Assembly (NCBI GenBank): GCA_016712885.1
Contig: JADJQF010000018.1
Location: 62,001-126,000 of the forward strand
Origin: Candidatus Flexicrinis proximus
GTDB lineage: Bacteria > Chloroflexota > Anaerolineae > Aggregatilineales > Phototrophicaceae
Direction: 5' to 3'
Length of the DNA stretch: 64,000 nucleotides
Notes under the pieces: generated by a model
What the model was told of the DNA's origin: nothing
Databases searched by the model: none
The model's input: the letters and a program-made list of their open reading frames with translations, nothing else
In this document: positions 43,428 through 53,038 of the stretch, piece after piece
How positions within the stretch are numbered: position 1 is the stretch's first letter
Layout: each line of letters begins with the position of its first letter
Position numbers and translations under genes: made by a program

Positions 43428-46400
43428 ATGACCCGACAATTTCCGGCCTTTTTGCGTGTGGTCCTGCTGCTACTGTGTGCGGCCCTGCTGTTAGGGACGG
43501 CGATTGCCCAGGACCGGCTGGGCGTGCCGACCGCGCCCGACACGGAGTCCTCCGGCGAAACCCCGCTGGACCAGGCGCCGCTGCCCACCGTGCAGCCGAT
43601 GGTCCCGCCCGAAAACGGTCTCGGCCGTTTTGACCTGAACAGCGATACGCCGCCGGTCGCACCGCTGGCGAACCTCGAAGCAGTCACCCGTACGACCTAC
43701 GACGGCTCGAAACTCGACAGCGCTTTGAGCGAGATGCTGCACAGCTACGTGCGCGGCGATCTGCTGGGGTCGGAAGGCATCACGCGCAATTTCTTCCTGC
43801 CGCAGGACCAGCGCGGGCGCTTCCTGGTGATCGTCCACGGCGCCACTGGCGTCAGGGGGCGTCAGGTCAGCAACATCGTCGAACGGGCCGGCGGCATCGT
43901 GCAGTATTCGGAAGCCAATGCCGTCTTCGCCAAGCTGGACGCGCTGCAAATCGCGGTCCTGAGCCTCAATGCCAAAATCATACAGATTCAGCCTCAGCTC
44001 ACCGGCGGCGCGGAGCCGGAACCGACTTCGGACGCCGGGCGCAGCCCGGTGGGCAGCGTGTACACCGAAGGCTTCGACGTGGCGAACGCGCAGGAGTGGC
44101 ATACGTCCGGCAATACCGGCGGCGTTGCCGGCGACCGCATCAACGTCGGCATTATCGACTTCGGCTTCGGCAGCAACCCGACCGCCAGCACCGAACTGAC
44201 CTGCCTGAACAGCTACCCGTCTGTCTCGCTGATCCTGGGGACAATGACTGCCGGCGATACGCGCCGCGGCCTCGACATGGCCGAAGTGGTCTGCGATATC
44301 GCGCCGGGGTCGCGCGTGCGCCTCTATAAAGTGACGACCTCGAACGACCTGTACGACGCCATCAACACCGCCGACAGCAATAACGATGTGATTATCATCG
44401 GCGCGGACTTCGGCCCGAGCTTCAGCCCCGGCGACGGCACTTTCGGGCGTTCCAGCGCCAAAAACGTCTATCAGGCGCTGGCGACCGCCAAGGCTAACGG
44501 GGTGGTCGTCCTGGCCGCCGCCGGCAACAGCCACCAAGCCTATCGGTCCTTCCCCTTCGTCGGCACTACGGTCACGCTCGGCCTGAAACTGCGGCCGGGC
44601 GACCGCGTCAACCTGGGATGGAATGACTGGGACGACCTGCAGAACGGCGGCGGCGTGCGGGAAGACATCACCGGCAGCCTCAGCGGCGCCGGTTTCACCA
44701 CCATTAACAAGCCGGGGCGTTCCGGCAGCCCGGTCTGGCAGATCGCGATTCCGGCGACCTGCACAGTCAACGGACAGGGGTTCTGCACGGGCGTCGTCCT
44801 GAGCCTTGATGGCCTGTCGGGCGATGCGTCGAGTGTGGTGATGCAGGTCAATATCACCGGCGGCACCGACCGCGAGATCACCTCGCTGAGCGGCGCGACC
44901 GCCCTTTCGCTGTACGGCAGCATCAGCCGCCCGGCGGACTCGCCCGATGTGATCGCGGTGGGTGCGGTGTGTGTGGACTTCACCAACAACTTCCCGCAGG
45001 AAGACTATTCGGCGCAGGGGCCGATCTATGGTGCCGGCGGCGGCCAGCCCCCGAGCGGTCCGGTGCCGCTGACCGCCTTCGACGTGAAGCCGGATGTCGT
45101 CGGCCCGTCCCATGTTTCGGTCTTCCCCAATCAGCTGGCCGGAATCAGCGGATGCAACTTAGGGCTGGACGGCACACAGGCCAGCGCGGCGCATGTCGGC
45201 GCGATGGCCGCCCTGCTGCTGTATAACGACGATGTGGCCGGATTCAGTGGGTTAAGCACGGCCAATAACGTCGCGCACTATCTGCGCACGCACAGCATCG
45301 ACCTGCCGCTGGCCGCCAACCCGGCGGAATTTCTGCCTGAGGCCGGCTACGATTATGCCTACGGCGCCGGCCTGCCTGTACTGGGGCAGCCGGACTTCGA
45401 CTACGACGAGTCGCTGACCGCGGGCGATTTCGCGGCGCCAAACCGCGTCCCGGCGGGCGAGTGTCTGGGCGGCTTCGTGTATGTCGGTCCGCGCAACGCC
45501 GGCAACAACATCATCGGCAGCGGCGACGATTACCCGTATCAGAGCATCATGCAGGCGGCCTACCTGGCGGCGCAAAGCCCCGAGGCGGACTGCGTGATCG
45601 TGCTCCCCGGCGAATATTCCACGCCGCTCTATCTGTCCAGCTTCTCTCAGGCGGTCGGCATCTATGGCTACCGCGGGGTGACGCTGAACGGTGGCATCAA
45701 GCCCAGCACGCTGGTTGTCCAAAACCGCTACTGGGGCGACACGATCCTCGTCAACTCTATTCGCAGCGCCGGGATCTATGTCTTCGAGGGCAGCGGCACG
45801 ACCATTGGCGGCCTGGACTTCCACGCCGGACAGGTCTTCGCCGACGCGGACTTCTACCGCGCGCAGGTGCTGGCGGTCGATAATGCCGACGATTTCACCT
45901 TCACCCGTGCCGATGTCAGCGGAATCACGTCCAACCAGACGCTGATCGAGGTCTTTGGCGGGTCGCAGGGCGCGGAAATCAGCGACAGCACTTTCCTGGA
46001 TAACATCGGGCAGGCCGGTGCAAGCCTGATTGCCGTCTACAATTCCGGCGGCAGCGCAGCGGCAAACCGCGTGCAAATCCGCGGCAATGTGTTCGAGAAC
46101 AACCGTCACAACGAAGGCGACTGGCTGGCGAGCCTCAGCCCGGCCACGATTTCGATCAACTGGGTGCCGATGATCCGCAGCCTCGACAGCTATGTGGACA
46201 TCATCTCAAACACCATGCGTTCCAACGAGGCCGAAACGCTGCTTCAGGGCGCGACCAGCGCCGCCGACACGCCGTTCGAGTTCCGCGTGCTGGGGAACGT
46301 GATCGTCGACTCGACCATCAGCTCCAATGACGGTTTCACGCCGGGGCCGCTGATCCACGGCTTCTTCCAGCGCTACATGGTGGTCATCAACAACACCATC

Positions 46401-49355
46401 GCGCAAACCGATTTCGTGGGCAGCGGGCCGCCCTATAACACCCTGATCGCCCGCGGCGACGATATCCCCAACAACGGTACCGTTTCGTGCGCCGACTGCG
46501 GCAGTTTGTCGGAAGTGCTGGCGCGTATCGAGCTGCGCGGCAACCTGTTTATGAATAACCAGTCGGCGGAACTGATCCGTGAGCTGGACGGTAATTTCGG
46601 TTCCGGTTTCGGCTGCGTCAGCTTCGCCGGGCCGCCCTCAGGGACGGACAAAGGCGCGCAGAATAACTGGGTGTCCAACAGCGGCGGCAATGGTAACTGC
46701 AGTACGGCGCTGACCACCCCGGCCAACAACAACGTCGTCGGCACCGATCCGACCGCCCAACTGGACGGCGGGCCGGATGTGACGCGGCCGGAATACTACG
46801 CGCCGAAGAGCACCGGCGTGGGGCTGATCGATGCAGGACCGGATGCCTTCCTCAGCGCCGGCGCGAACAACCTGACCGATTTCCTGGACGGGCGCGATGT
46901 GCGCGGCGACCTGCGCCAGAACGTGCTGATCGACATCGGGGCGTATGAGTACACGCCGTTCTTCCTGCTGGACCCGCTGCCGATCACCCGCGCCGAAGAC
47001 TCCGGCGTGATCGAGTTCGACATCAACGACCCGCTGTACATTGAAGGCGGGTTCCCACCCTATACCGCCACGGTGGTGAGCGGTCAGTATCCCGATTTCT
47101 ATGGCAGCCACTGCGACTCGCGCTTTACCTCGCCGCTGGCGCGCGGCACGGCCATCGAGTTCGTCAATAACAACACGCTGACGATCGCCTACTGCCCGCC
47201 GCGGCACTTCAACACCGATACCGCCGGCGTCCCGTCGGGTCTCGTCGAGCTGACCATTGAACTGACCGACGCGCGCGGCGCCTCGAACCAGACGACCATC
47301 GAATACACCATCACCCCGGTCGACGACAGCGATCTGGTGACTCCGTTGGGCGATAACACCCCCGCCGGGGACGTCGTCACAACCGCGGTGTCGATCAACC
47401 GCGCGGCGGCCATCAATCTGTTCCGGCTGCGCCCGTATGTCGACTTCGGCAACAACTTCTTCTTCAGCGAGACCAACAACAGCATCCAGACGGCATCGAA
47501 GAGCGAGGTCGATTTCGACTTCACCTATACCCTGCCGACGCTGGTGGTGGGCGACCCAATCAACGACAACCCGACCGCCATCAGCGACCACCTGACGGTA
47601 TTCAATCCCGCCACCGGTGTGGTCGGCGTCGATACGACCGCCCTCACGGTCGGCGAGGCCACCGCCCGCCTGACCTATACGGTCACCGACCGCAACCTGA
47701 ACCAGGTGACGAACTTCATCGTCGTGCAGGCGGTCGCGCCCCCGGCGCCGTTCCTCCAGACCGCACCAGTCGACAACTTCGTCGTCAATAACATCGACAC
47801 ACTCAGCGGATTCGCCTGGGAATTCTCGGCGGGCGCGGGGACCTATGACCTGCTGGTCGAACGGATCATCGAAGAAGTCCGCATCCCGACGATCGCGCTG
47901 ACCGGCATGATCTCCGGGACCACCAGTGGCTTTGTCTGCACCACGACCTGCACCTACACGCTGACCCCGGCGCAGAAACAGCTGCTGGTCATCGGCGACT
48001 ACGAGTGGACCGTCCACGCGGACAACAAGGGTCTGAAGCTGCCGGCCACCAATGCCCCGCTCGTCCTCACCGTCAACACCGGTAAGGAACTGATCGTCAA
48101 CGGCGATTTCGAACAGCAGGGGGCGAGTTCGGCGCAGGCATTGGCCTGGACGCTCACGACCGGCACCGGCGACAAGCGCAAGTGCGGTGCCGGCATCAAC
48201 AACTCGTGCCTGTTCGAGTTCAGTTCGAACAACACGACGGTGGCAGTTCTGTCTCAGAAACCGGCTCCGATCGGGCGCACGGGCGATAACCTGCTGTTGA
48301 GCGCCGCCATCAAGACCAAGAGTCTGCTGGCCAACATCGGTATCGTCCAGGTGATCGTCAAGCACACGACCGGCGACAAGACCAAATTGAAACTCACCGC
48401 GCCGAGCGGCACCCACGACTTTGCCCTGCAAACCTCGGCGGCACAGGTCCTGCCCTTCCCGGTCACCAGTTATAAGGTCAAGCTCAAGATCCTGTTGGGC
48501 AGCGGCAAGATGTCGCTCGACAACGTGAGCCTGGTGCTGGACGAAGAGATCGCCTTCGATCTGCTGTCGCCGGGCGACAACGCCACGGTCGTGGCCGACT
48601 CCGGCTATATCACCGAACTGACCTGGGAATCATCGGCCTCGGCCTCGTCTTACGATGTGCAGTTGATCAAGACCCTCGGTCCGGTGGACATCATCGACGC
48701 TACGTTCACCTCGGCCGCGGATACCGACGACGTGACCTGCGGGTTGGGCGTGTGCGTGCTGACGCTCGATGCGCCGCTGGCCGACGGCGACTATGTGTGG
48801 ACGGTGACCGCCTCGAACGGCACGACCGCCTCCAATGCGCCGTCTAACTTCACGGTCGATACGACCAACCTGACCGAACTGGTCAAGAACGGCGACTTTG
48901 AGGAGAAGAACGCGTCCAGCCTGCCGAAGCAGTGGACGGCCGCTGGGGTCAAGACCAGTGTCGTGGTCTGCGAATCGGGCCTGACGCATCCCGAATATCA
49001 AGGGTTGTGCGGGTTCATCTTCTTCGGCCAGACCGGACTAAACGCTACGCTGACCCAGACTCTGCCGATCACCGGGCTGGCGATCAACGACCGCCTGACC
49101 CTGCGGGGGGCCGCCCAGATCGGCAAGGCCGTTGCCGGGGCAGAGATCAAGCTTCAGGTGACCTATACCGATAACACCAAGGTGACCCGCAAGTTAACAC
49201 AGGGAGCCGGGTCGAGCCTGTGGCAGGCGCTCGAAGCCGACCCGATCACGCTGACCAAAGCCATCAAGAAGGCCGTCGTCACACTGTCGTATAAGGGCAT
49301 CTCCGGCAAGGTCACGTTCGATAACATAAGCGTGATCTCGGAAGACGTCGAATAG
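43428..49355 (+). CDS. Giant secreted protein with inactive subtilase domain and beta-helix
   Basis: A 1,975-residue exported protein. A signal peptide (1-27) and a propeptide-like region (about 130-190) lead to a subtilase-fold domain (about 230-600). Asp244 (GIIDFGFG) and oxyanion Asn367 (AAAGNSH) remain, but the catalytic His position is Arg280 (RRGLDMAEVV) and the Ser position is Gln584 (GTQASAAHV), so it should not cleave peptides. A right-handed beta-helix (about 680-1150) ends in a DIGAYEY motif. Cadherin- and fibronectin-like domains and two CBM4/9-like modules starting VNGDFEQ and KNGDFEE follow. No sortase, PEP-CTERM or type IX signal is seen at the C-terminus. It is probably a surface adhesin or scaffold. 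Confidence 0.92.
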   Translation: MTRQFPAFLRVVLLLLCAALLLGTAIAQDRLGVPTAPDTESSGETPLDQAPLPTVQPMVPPENGLGRFDLNSDTPPVAPLANLEAVTRTTYDGSKLDSALSEMLHSYVRGDLLGSEGITRNFFLPQDQRGRFLVIVHGATGVRGRQVSNIVERAGGIVQYSEANAVFAKLDALQIAVLSLNAKIIQIQPQLTGGAEPEPTSDAGRSPVGSVYTEGFDVANAQEWHTSGNTGGVAGDRINVGIIDFGFGSNPTASTELTCLNSYPSVSLILGTMTAGDTRRGLDMAEVVCDIAPGSRVRLYKVTTSNDLYDAINTADSNNDVIIIGADFGPSFSPGDGTFGRSSAKNVYQALATAKANGVVVLAAAGNSHQAYRSFPFVGTTVTLGLKLRPGDRVNLGWNDWDDLQNGGGVREDITGSLSGAGFTTINKPGRSGSPVWQIAIPATCTVNGQGFCTGVVLSLDGLSGDASSVVMQVNITGGTDREITSLSGATALSLYGSISRPADSPDVIAVGAVCVDFTNNFPQEDYSAQGPIYGAGGGQPPSGPVPLTAFDVKPDVVGPSHVSVFPNQLAGISGCNLGLDGTQASAAHVGAMAALLLYNDDVAGFSGLSTANNVAHYLRTHSIDLPLAANPAEFLPEAGYDYAYGAGLPVLGQPDFDYDESLTAGDFAAPNRVPAGECLGGFVYVGPRNAGNNIIGSGDDYPYQSIMQAAYLAAQSPEADCVIVLPGEYSTPLYLSSFSQAVGIYGYRGVTLNGGIKPSTLVVQNRYWGDTILVNSIRSAGIYVFEGSGTTIGGLDFHAGQVFADADFYRAQVLAVDNADDFTFTRADVSGITSNQTLIEVFGGSQGAEISDSTFLDNIGQAGASLIAVYNSGGSAAANRVQIRGNVFENNRHNEGDWLASLSPATISINWVPMIRSLDSYVDIISNTMRSNEAETLLQGATSAADTPFEFRVLGNVIVDSTISSNDGFTPGPLIHGFFQRYMVVINNTIAQTDFVGSGPPYNTLIARGDDIPNNGTVSCADCGSLSEVLARIELRGNLFMNNQSAELIRELDGNFGSGFGCVSFAGPPSGTDKGAQNNWVSNSGGNGNCSTALTTPANNNVVGTDPTAQLDGGPDVTRPEYYAPKSTGVGLIDAGPDAFLSAGANNLTDFLDGRDVRGDLRQNVLIDIGAYEYTPFFLLDPLPITRAEDSGVIEFDINDPLYIEGGFPPYTATVVSGQYPDFYGSHCDSRFTSPLARGTAIEFVNNNTLTIAYCPPRHFNTDTAGVPSGLVELTIELTDARGASNQTTIEYTITPVDDSDLVTPLGDNTPAGDVVTTAVSINRAAAINLFRLRPYVDFGNNFFFSETNNSIQTASKSEVDFDFTYTLPTLVVGDPINDNPTAISDHLTVFNPATGVVGVDTTALTVGEATARLTYTVTDRNLNQVTNFIVVQAVAPPAPFLQTAPVDNFVVNNIDTLSGFAWEFSAGAGTYDLLVERIIEEVRIPTIALTGMISGTTSGFVCTTTCTYTLTPAQKQLLVIGDYEWTVHADNKGLKLPATNAPLVLTVNTGKELIVNGDFEQQGASSAQALAWTLTTGTGDKRKCGAGINNSCLFEFSSNNTTVAVLSQKPAPIGRTGDNLLLSAAIKTKSLLANIGIVQVIVKHTTGDKTKLKLTAPSGTHDFALQTSAAQVLPFPVTSYKVKLKILLGSGKMSLDNVSLVLDEEIAFDLLSPGDNATVVADSGYITELTWESSASASSYDVQLIKTLGPVDIIDATFTSAADTDDVTCGLGVCVLTLDAPLADGDYVWTVTASNGTTASNAPSNFTVDTTNLTELVKNGDFEEKNASSLPKQWTAAGVKTSVVVCESGLTHPEYQGLCGFIFFGQTGLNATLTQTLPITGLAINDRLTLRGAAQIGKAVAGAEIKLQVTYTDNTKVTRKLTQGAGSSLWQALEADPITLTKAIKKAVVTLSYKGISGKVTFDNISVISEDVE

Positions 49356-49365
49356 GGGGCAGTCC

Positions 49366-49435
49366 GCCGGGATGAGGGGTTGAGGGGCGTAAGTCCCTCG
49401 CAGAGGGGTGGGGGCAGCGCCTCCACGAACAAAAG
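49366..49435. repeat. Hairpin-array repeat, short copy 6
   Basis: The stretch right after the giant gene's stop carries GAGGGGTTGAGGGGCGTAAG, a CCCTCGCAGAGGGG-type stem and a GGGGGCAGCGCCTCC hairpin, as at 58452-58520. Confidence 0.65.
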
Positions 49436-49441
49436 TCTTTG

Positions 49442-49479
49442 AACAAGACAGGCGTGCCGGAAAGCACGCCTGTCTTGTT
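49442..49479 (+). terminator. Intrinsic terminator after giant secreted-protein gene
   Basis: A perfect 16-bp stem, AACAAGACAGGCGTGC pairing with GCACGCCTGTCTTGTT, closes a CGGAAA loop. The stem's 3' arm ends in CTTGTT. Its symmetry allows action in both directions. Confidence 0.8.
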
Positions 49480-49526
49480 ATGTCCTGGATGGCCGTAAGC
49501 CCTCCATTTGTGAGGCACGGCGTTAT

Positions 49527-49557
49527 TGACACTCACGTTACGTTAGGGTTTATGATG
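49527..49557 (+). promoter_or_regulatory. MerR-type promoter with 19-bp spacer and dyad operator
   Basis: TTGACA (49527-49532) and TATGAT (49552-49557) are separated by 19 bp rather than 17. The spacer holds the dyad CTCACGT-T-ACGTTAG (49533-49547), symmetric at six of seven pairs. This is the arrangement by which MerR-family activators untwist their own promoters, and the downstream gene encodes a MerR/TipAS regulator. Confidence 0.82.
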
Positions 49558-49580
49558 GCGGAAGATGAGGAGGCCGCGAC

Positions 49581-50384
49581 GTGTACACGGTGAAACAGCT
49601 TTCGGATTTGGCCGGCGTGAGCATCCGCACGCTGCACCATTATGACGACATCGACCTGCTTAAACCGGCCAGGATCGGTGACAACGGCTACCGCTACTAC
49701 GACGACGCGGCTCTGCTGCGCCTTCAACAAATCCTGTTCTACCGCGAGATCGGTCTGGAGCTGCTCCAGATCAGGGAAATCCTTGACCGTCCGGGTTTCG
49801 ACCTGATCGACGCGCTCCATTCGCACCGCAAAGTGCTCAGCGAAAAAGGCCGGCGGCTGCAGTCTCTCATCCAAACCATTGACGATACGATCACACACTT
49901 GAGCGGAGGAAAACCCATGGCCAAACGCAAGATGTTCGACGCGTTCAGCGAAGAAAAACAGAAGGACTACGAACGCGAGGCGCGCCTGCAGTGGGACCCC
50001 GACCTTGTCAACAACTCGATCAAGACCTGGAACAACTATACCCAGGCGCAGAAACAGGCCATCGGCGAAGAAGGCAACCAGGTCTACAGTGATCTGGTCG
50101 ACGCCCTGGAGGCGGGCACACCCCCGCAAAGCGCCGAGGTCCAGGCGGTTCTGATGCGCTGGCACCAGCACATCCGTTATTTCTACGAGCCGACGCTGGA
50201 GATCATGCGCGGCTTAGGTCACGGCTACAACAGCCATCCCGACTTCATCGCCAATTTCCAGAAGCTGCATGCCGGCCTGCCCGAGTACCTCGAAGCCGCC
50301 ATCACGCACTATGTGGACGACCTCGAAACCGCGGAGATCGCGCGGATGCTCTCCGAGGACTCGAACGAGCAGCGGCACCGTTAG
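49581..50384 (+). CDS. MerR family regulator with TipAS ligand domain
   Basis: A 267-residue transcription activator. The N-terminal MerR winged helix reads YTVKQLSDLAGVSIRTLHHYDDIDLLKPARIGDNGYRYY, followed by the long dimer helix (about 78-110). The C-terminal half is a TipAS domain (FDAFSEEKQKDYEREARLQW..., about 140-260), which in TipA binds thiopeptide-type ligands. An internal Met (GGKPMAKRKMF) sits where the short TipAS form of TipA begins, preceded by GAGGAAAA, so a second product is possible. The GTG at 49581 has a GAGGAGG site. The promoter is probably autoregulated. Confidence 0.93.
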   Translation: MYTVKQLSDLAGVSIRTLHHYDDIDLLKPARIGDNGYRYYDDAALLRLQQILFYREIGLELLQIREILDRPGFDLIDALHSHRKVLSEKGRRLQSLIQTIDDTITHLSGGKPMAKRKMFDAFSEEKQKDYEREARLQWDPDLVNNSIKTWNNYTQAQKQAIGEEGNQVYSDLVDALEAGTPPQSAEVQAVLMRWHQHIRYFYEPTLEIMRGLGHGYNSHPDFIANFQKLHAGLPEYLEAAITHYVDDLETAEIARMLSEDSNEQRHR

Positions 50385-50440
50385 GGCCGCCGGCTCACGC
50401 GATTCCCGGTGAAGCGTGCCGAACGCAGACGCGCGGCGTA

Positions 50441-51748
50441 TCAGGCGTCCGGCACCTCGGTGGCCTCAGGTGTCGGGTCAAAGGTCGAGCCGCCCAAACA
50501 CGGCGACATCGCCGCTTCGTAGTCGCCCTTGAGCGTTTCAATCGCCTCGATCGAGTTGTAAATCGAGCTGCCGGCGGCCAGATCGGTCTGGATGATCTGG
50601 TAGCCGGGCTGGAAAAAGCGCAGTGCCGCGCCGCAGTTGCCCTGGCTGGAAATCTGCGCGGTTCCCGCCCAGTAATAGTGGTAGGGGTTGGTGCTGCCCA
50701 TCTCGATCGCCCGTTCGAACGCCTGCCGCGCCTCGTCGGTCAGGCCGAGGTTGGTCAGCACCCGCCCGAGTTCGTAATTGCAGAAGATATCGGTCGGGAC
50801 GGCGGAGACGCAGCGGCGCAGAAATGTCTCGGCCTTCTCCTGATCGCCCTGGGTGCGCCACGCGTATACGCCCAGGGCATACAGGACCGAGGCGTTATCC
50901 GGGTTGCGGTCGAGGATGTCGGTCAGGACGCTCAGCGCCTGCGCTTCCTGTTCGGGCGTCTCGTTGAAGGCGTTAAGCAGCAGCCGGCCGAGATTCAGAC
51001 CGATGTGCGCCGCGCCGTTGGAAAGCGCATACGCTTCTTCAAGTTCGATGCGCGCCGCAGCAAAGTCGAAGTTGACCGTCCACTGGTACATGCCGTTGAC
51101 ATAGTGCGCTTCGTAGCTGTCGGGGTTCAGTTCGAGCGCCTTCTCGATCTCCTGTTCCGCGCGGGTGAAGCGTTCGAGGTCGGCATAAGATTCTGCCAGA
51201 TAGGCATGGGCGCGGGCGCTTTCGGGGTTCAGTTCCACCGCGCGCAGGGCGCTGACGATCGAGTCGGTGAAGCGGTCGTCACGGTTGAGCGCAAGCGCGC
51301 GGATCGCCCAGGCGTCGGAGCTGAAAGGATTGGCGGTCACGGTGTTTTCCGCCGCGACCACGGCGTCCGGGATACGCCCCTGCATCACCAGCCCGAGCGT
51401 GTAGTAGTAGTGCGCCGAGACATCGTTGGGGAGGGCGGGCAGAATCTGCTCGTACAGGCGCACTGACTCCTGAAACTGTCCGTTTTGCCATGCGGCATCG
51501 GCCAGCCGCCGGTTGCTGGACGGGTCGGCGGTCGGCAGCGGAGTCGGCGCGCCGATGGTCGCCACGGTATCCACGGCCTGCTGGGCGAAATTGTCGACCA
51601 GCGGCGCGAGCAGCCGTTGGACTTCCTCGCGCATCGTGAAGATGCCCGCCGCGGCCAAAATCAGGATCGGGGCGAACAGCCAGACCAGCAGCCTGCGGAG
51701 GGAAAAACCGCGGCGGCGCGAGGTCGGTCTGCGGGGTCGGATATACAT
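50441..51748 (-). CDS. Membrane-anchored TPR protein, third of three paralogs
   Basis: A 435-residue protein with a short Arg-rich cytoplasmic N-terminus (MYIRPRRPTSRRR), one transmembrane helix (about 20-40), a Thr/Pro linker and about nine TPR units (about 85-400), for example ARAHAYLAESYADLERFTRAEQEIEKALELNP. Cys pairs near the C-terminus (CVSAVPTDIFC, NCGAALRF, SPCLGG) may form disulfides outside. It starts 3 bp after the middle gene ends. It likely works as a set with the two upstream paralogs. Confidence 0.88.
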   Translation of the reverse strand: MYIRPRRPTSRRRGFSLRRLLVWLFAPILILAAAGIFTMREEVQRLLAPLVDNFAQQAVDTVATIGAPTPLPTADPSSNRRLADAAWQNGQFQESVRLYEQILPALPNDVSAHYYYTLGLVMQGRIPDAVVAAENTVTANPFSSDAWAIRALALNRDDRFTDSIVSALRAVELNPESARAHAYLAESYADLERFTRAEQEIEKALELNPDSYEAHYVNGMYQWTVNFDFAAARIELEEAYALSNGAAHIGLNLGRLLLNAFNETPEQEAQALSVLTDILDRNPDNASVLYALGVYAWRTQGDQEKAETFLRRCVSAVPTDIFCNYELGRVLTNLGLTDEARQAFERAIEMGSTNPYHYYWAGTAQISSQGNCGAALRFFQPGYQIIQTDLAAGSSIYNSIEAIETLKGDYEAAMSPCLGGSTFDPTPEATEVPDA

Positions 51749-51751
51749 GCG

Positions 51752-53035
51752 TCAGGCTCCCGGTTCGGGCGTCGGTGCGGGAATATCGCTCCCGACCGGC
51801 GTTAAGTTGAGTGGAATCAGCGCGCCGAGGTTTCCCGGGCAGTCACGGTCAACGTGCTCCATGCCCATCTGGATGTCCGCCATCGTCGCGTCGATGTTCG
51901 GGCGCCCTTCCGCCATCTGCTGCGCCTGCGACAGCAGATCCCAGGCCGTCGCGCAGGACCGGTTGTCGCCGCTCGACAGGTAGCTGTAGTAATGCGTCAG
52001 GCCAAGCCGGAACAGGCACTCGACGTTCGACGGATCGAGCTGCACGCACGCCTCGAAATTCGTGCGCGCGGCGGCGAAATCGCGGTACGGTTCGCTGTAG
52101 CGCAGCAGGCCAAGCTGGAACTGGGCCGCCGTATAGGTCGGATCGGCACGCACCGAATTCTCGCACTGGGTCAGCGCATCGTCGAACTGGCCGACCTTGC
52201 GATAGGCGCGGCACAGGCGCAGCATGGCGCGGCTGTTGCGCGGCTGCAGTTTGAGCACGGTGTTGTAGACGTCGATCGCTTCGGCGTCGCGGTTGAGGGC
52301 GAGGTACTGGAACGCCAGTTCCATCGCGATGCTCACGTTGCCGGGTTCCAGCGACATCGCCGTTTCAAGTTCCTGCGTCGCCGAATCGTACTCGGCGGCG
52401 TAGTTGAGCGCAAAAGCCAGCGCGCGCCGCGCTTCGGCGCTGCCCGGATCAACGGCCACCCCCTGTTCGGCGCTGTCGATCCCGGCGTTCAGGTTTCCGC
52501 TTAGGGTATAGGCGCGGCCCAGCATCGCATACAGCGGCGCAAACTGCCCGTCGACATTGAGCCCTGTCAGCGCTACCGGGATCGCCGCGCCGCCGTCCCC
52601 CTGCCAGACCAGTCCGCGCGCCTTGAGCGCATACCCCAGCGGGTCATATGTGTCGATCTGAATAGCGCGGTCGCCCAGTTCGACGGCTGCCTGATAATTC
52701 TCCAGATCCATCTGCAGCAGCCCGTATTCGTAGATCCAGTCGACGGCATCGGGGCGCATCGCCAGCGCCCGCTCGAAGACTTTGGCCGCGGCGGTATAGT
52801 CGCCCTGCGCGCGCAGCATCCGCGCTTCAGTGATCAATTCTGTGGGGCCGGCGGTAGGCGTGGGCGCCATGCCCAGCGCGTCGAGCGCCATCAGCATCAG
52901 CGCCTCGCGTTGGGTCAGGGCGATGCCCGAGATCGCGATGAGGAGCAGCAAAATCAGCAGAATCCAGCGCCGTCCGCCCCGCTTCTTGCGCCGCGAGCCG
53001 AAAAACGACTGCGAGTAATCGCGTCGAATCAGCAA
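51752..53035 (-). CDS. Membrane-anchored TPR protein, second of three paralogs
   Basis: A 427-residue paralog of its neighbours, beginning MLIRRDYSQSFFGSRRKKRG, one transmembrane helix (about 24-42) and a TPR solenoid (about 65-390). A conserved Cys set (QCENSVR, CVQLDPSNVEC, RSCATAW) occurs near the end and the tail is Pro-rich. It starts 3 bp after the first gene ends, so it shares the transcript. Confidence 0.88.
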   Translation of the reverse strand: MLIRRDYSQSFFGSRRKKRGGRRWILLILLLLIAISGIALTQREALMLMALDALGMAPTPTAGPTELITEARMLRAQGDYTAAAKVFERALAMRPDAVDWIYEYGLLQMDLENYQAAVELGDRAIQIDTYDPLGYALKARGLVWQGDGGAAIPVALTGLNVDGQFAPLYAMLGRAYTLSGNLNAGIDSAEQGVAVDPGSAEARRALAFALNYAAEYDSATQELETAMSLEPGNVSIAMELAFQYLALNRDAEAIDVYNTVLKLQPRNSRAMLRLCRAYRKVGQFDDALTQCENSVRADPTYTAAQFQLGLLRYSEPYRDFAAARTNFEACVQLDPSNVECLFRLGLTHYYSYLSSGDNRSCATAWDLLSQAQQMAEGRPNIDATMADIQMGMEHVDRDCPGNLGALIPLNLTPVGSDIPAPTPEPGA

Positions 53036-53038
53036 GGC

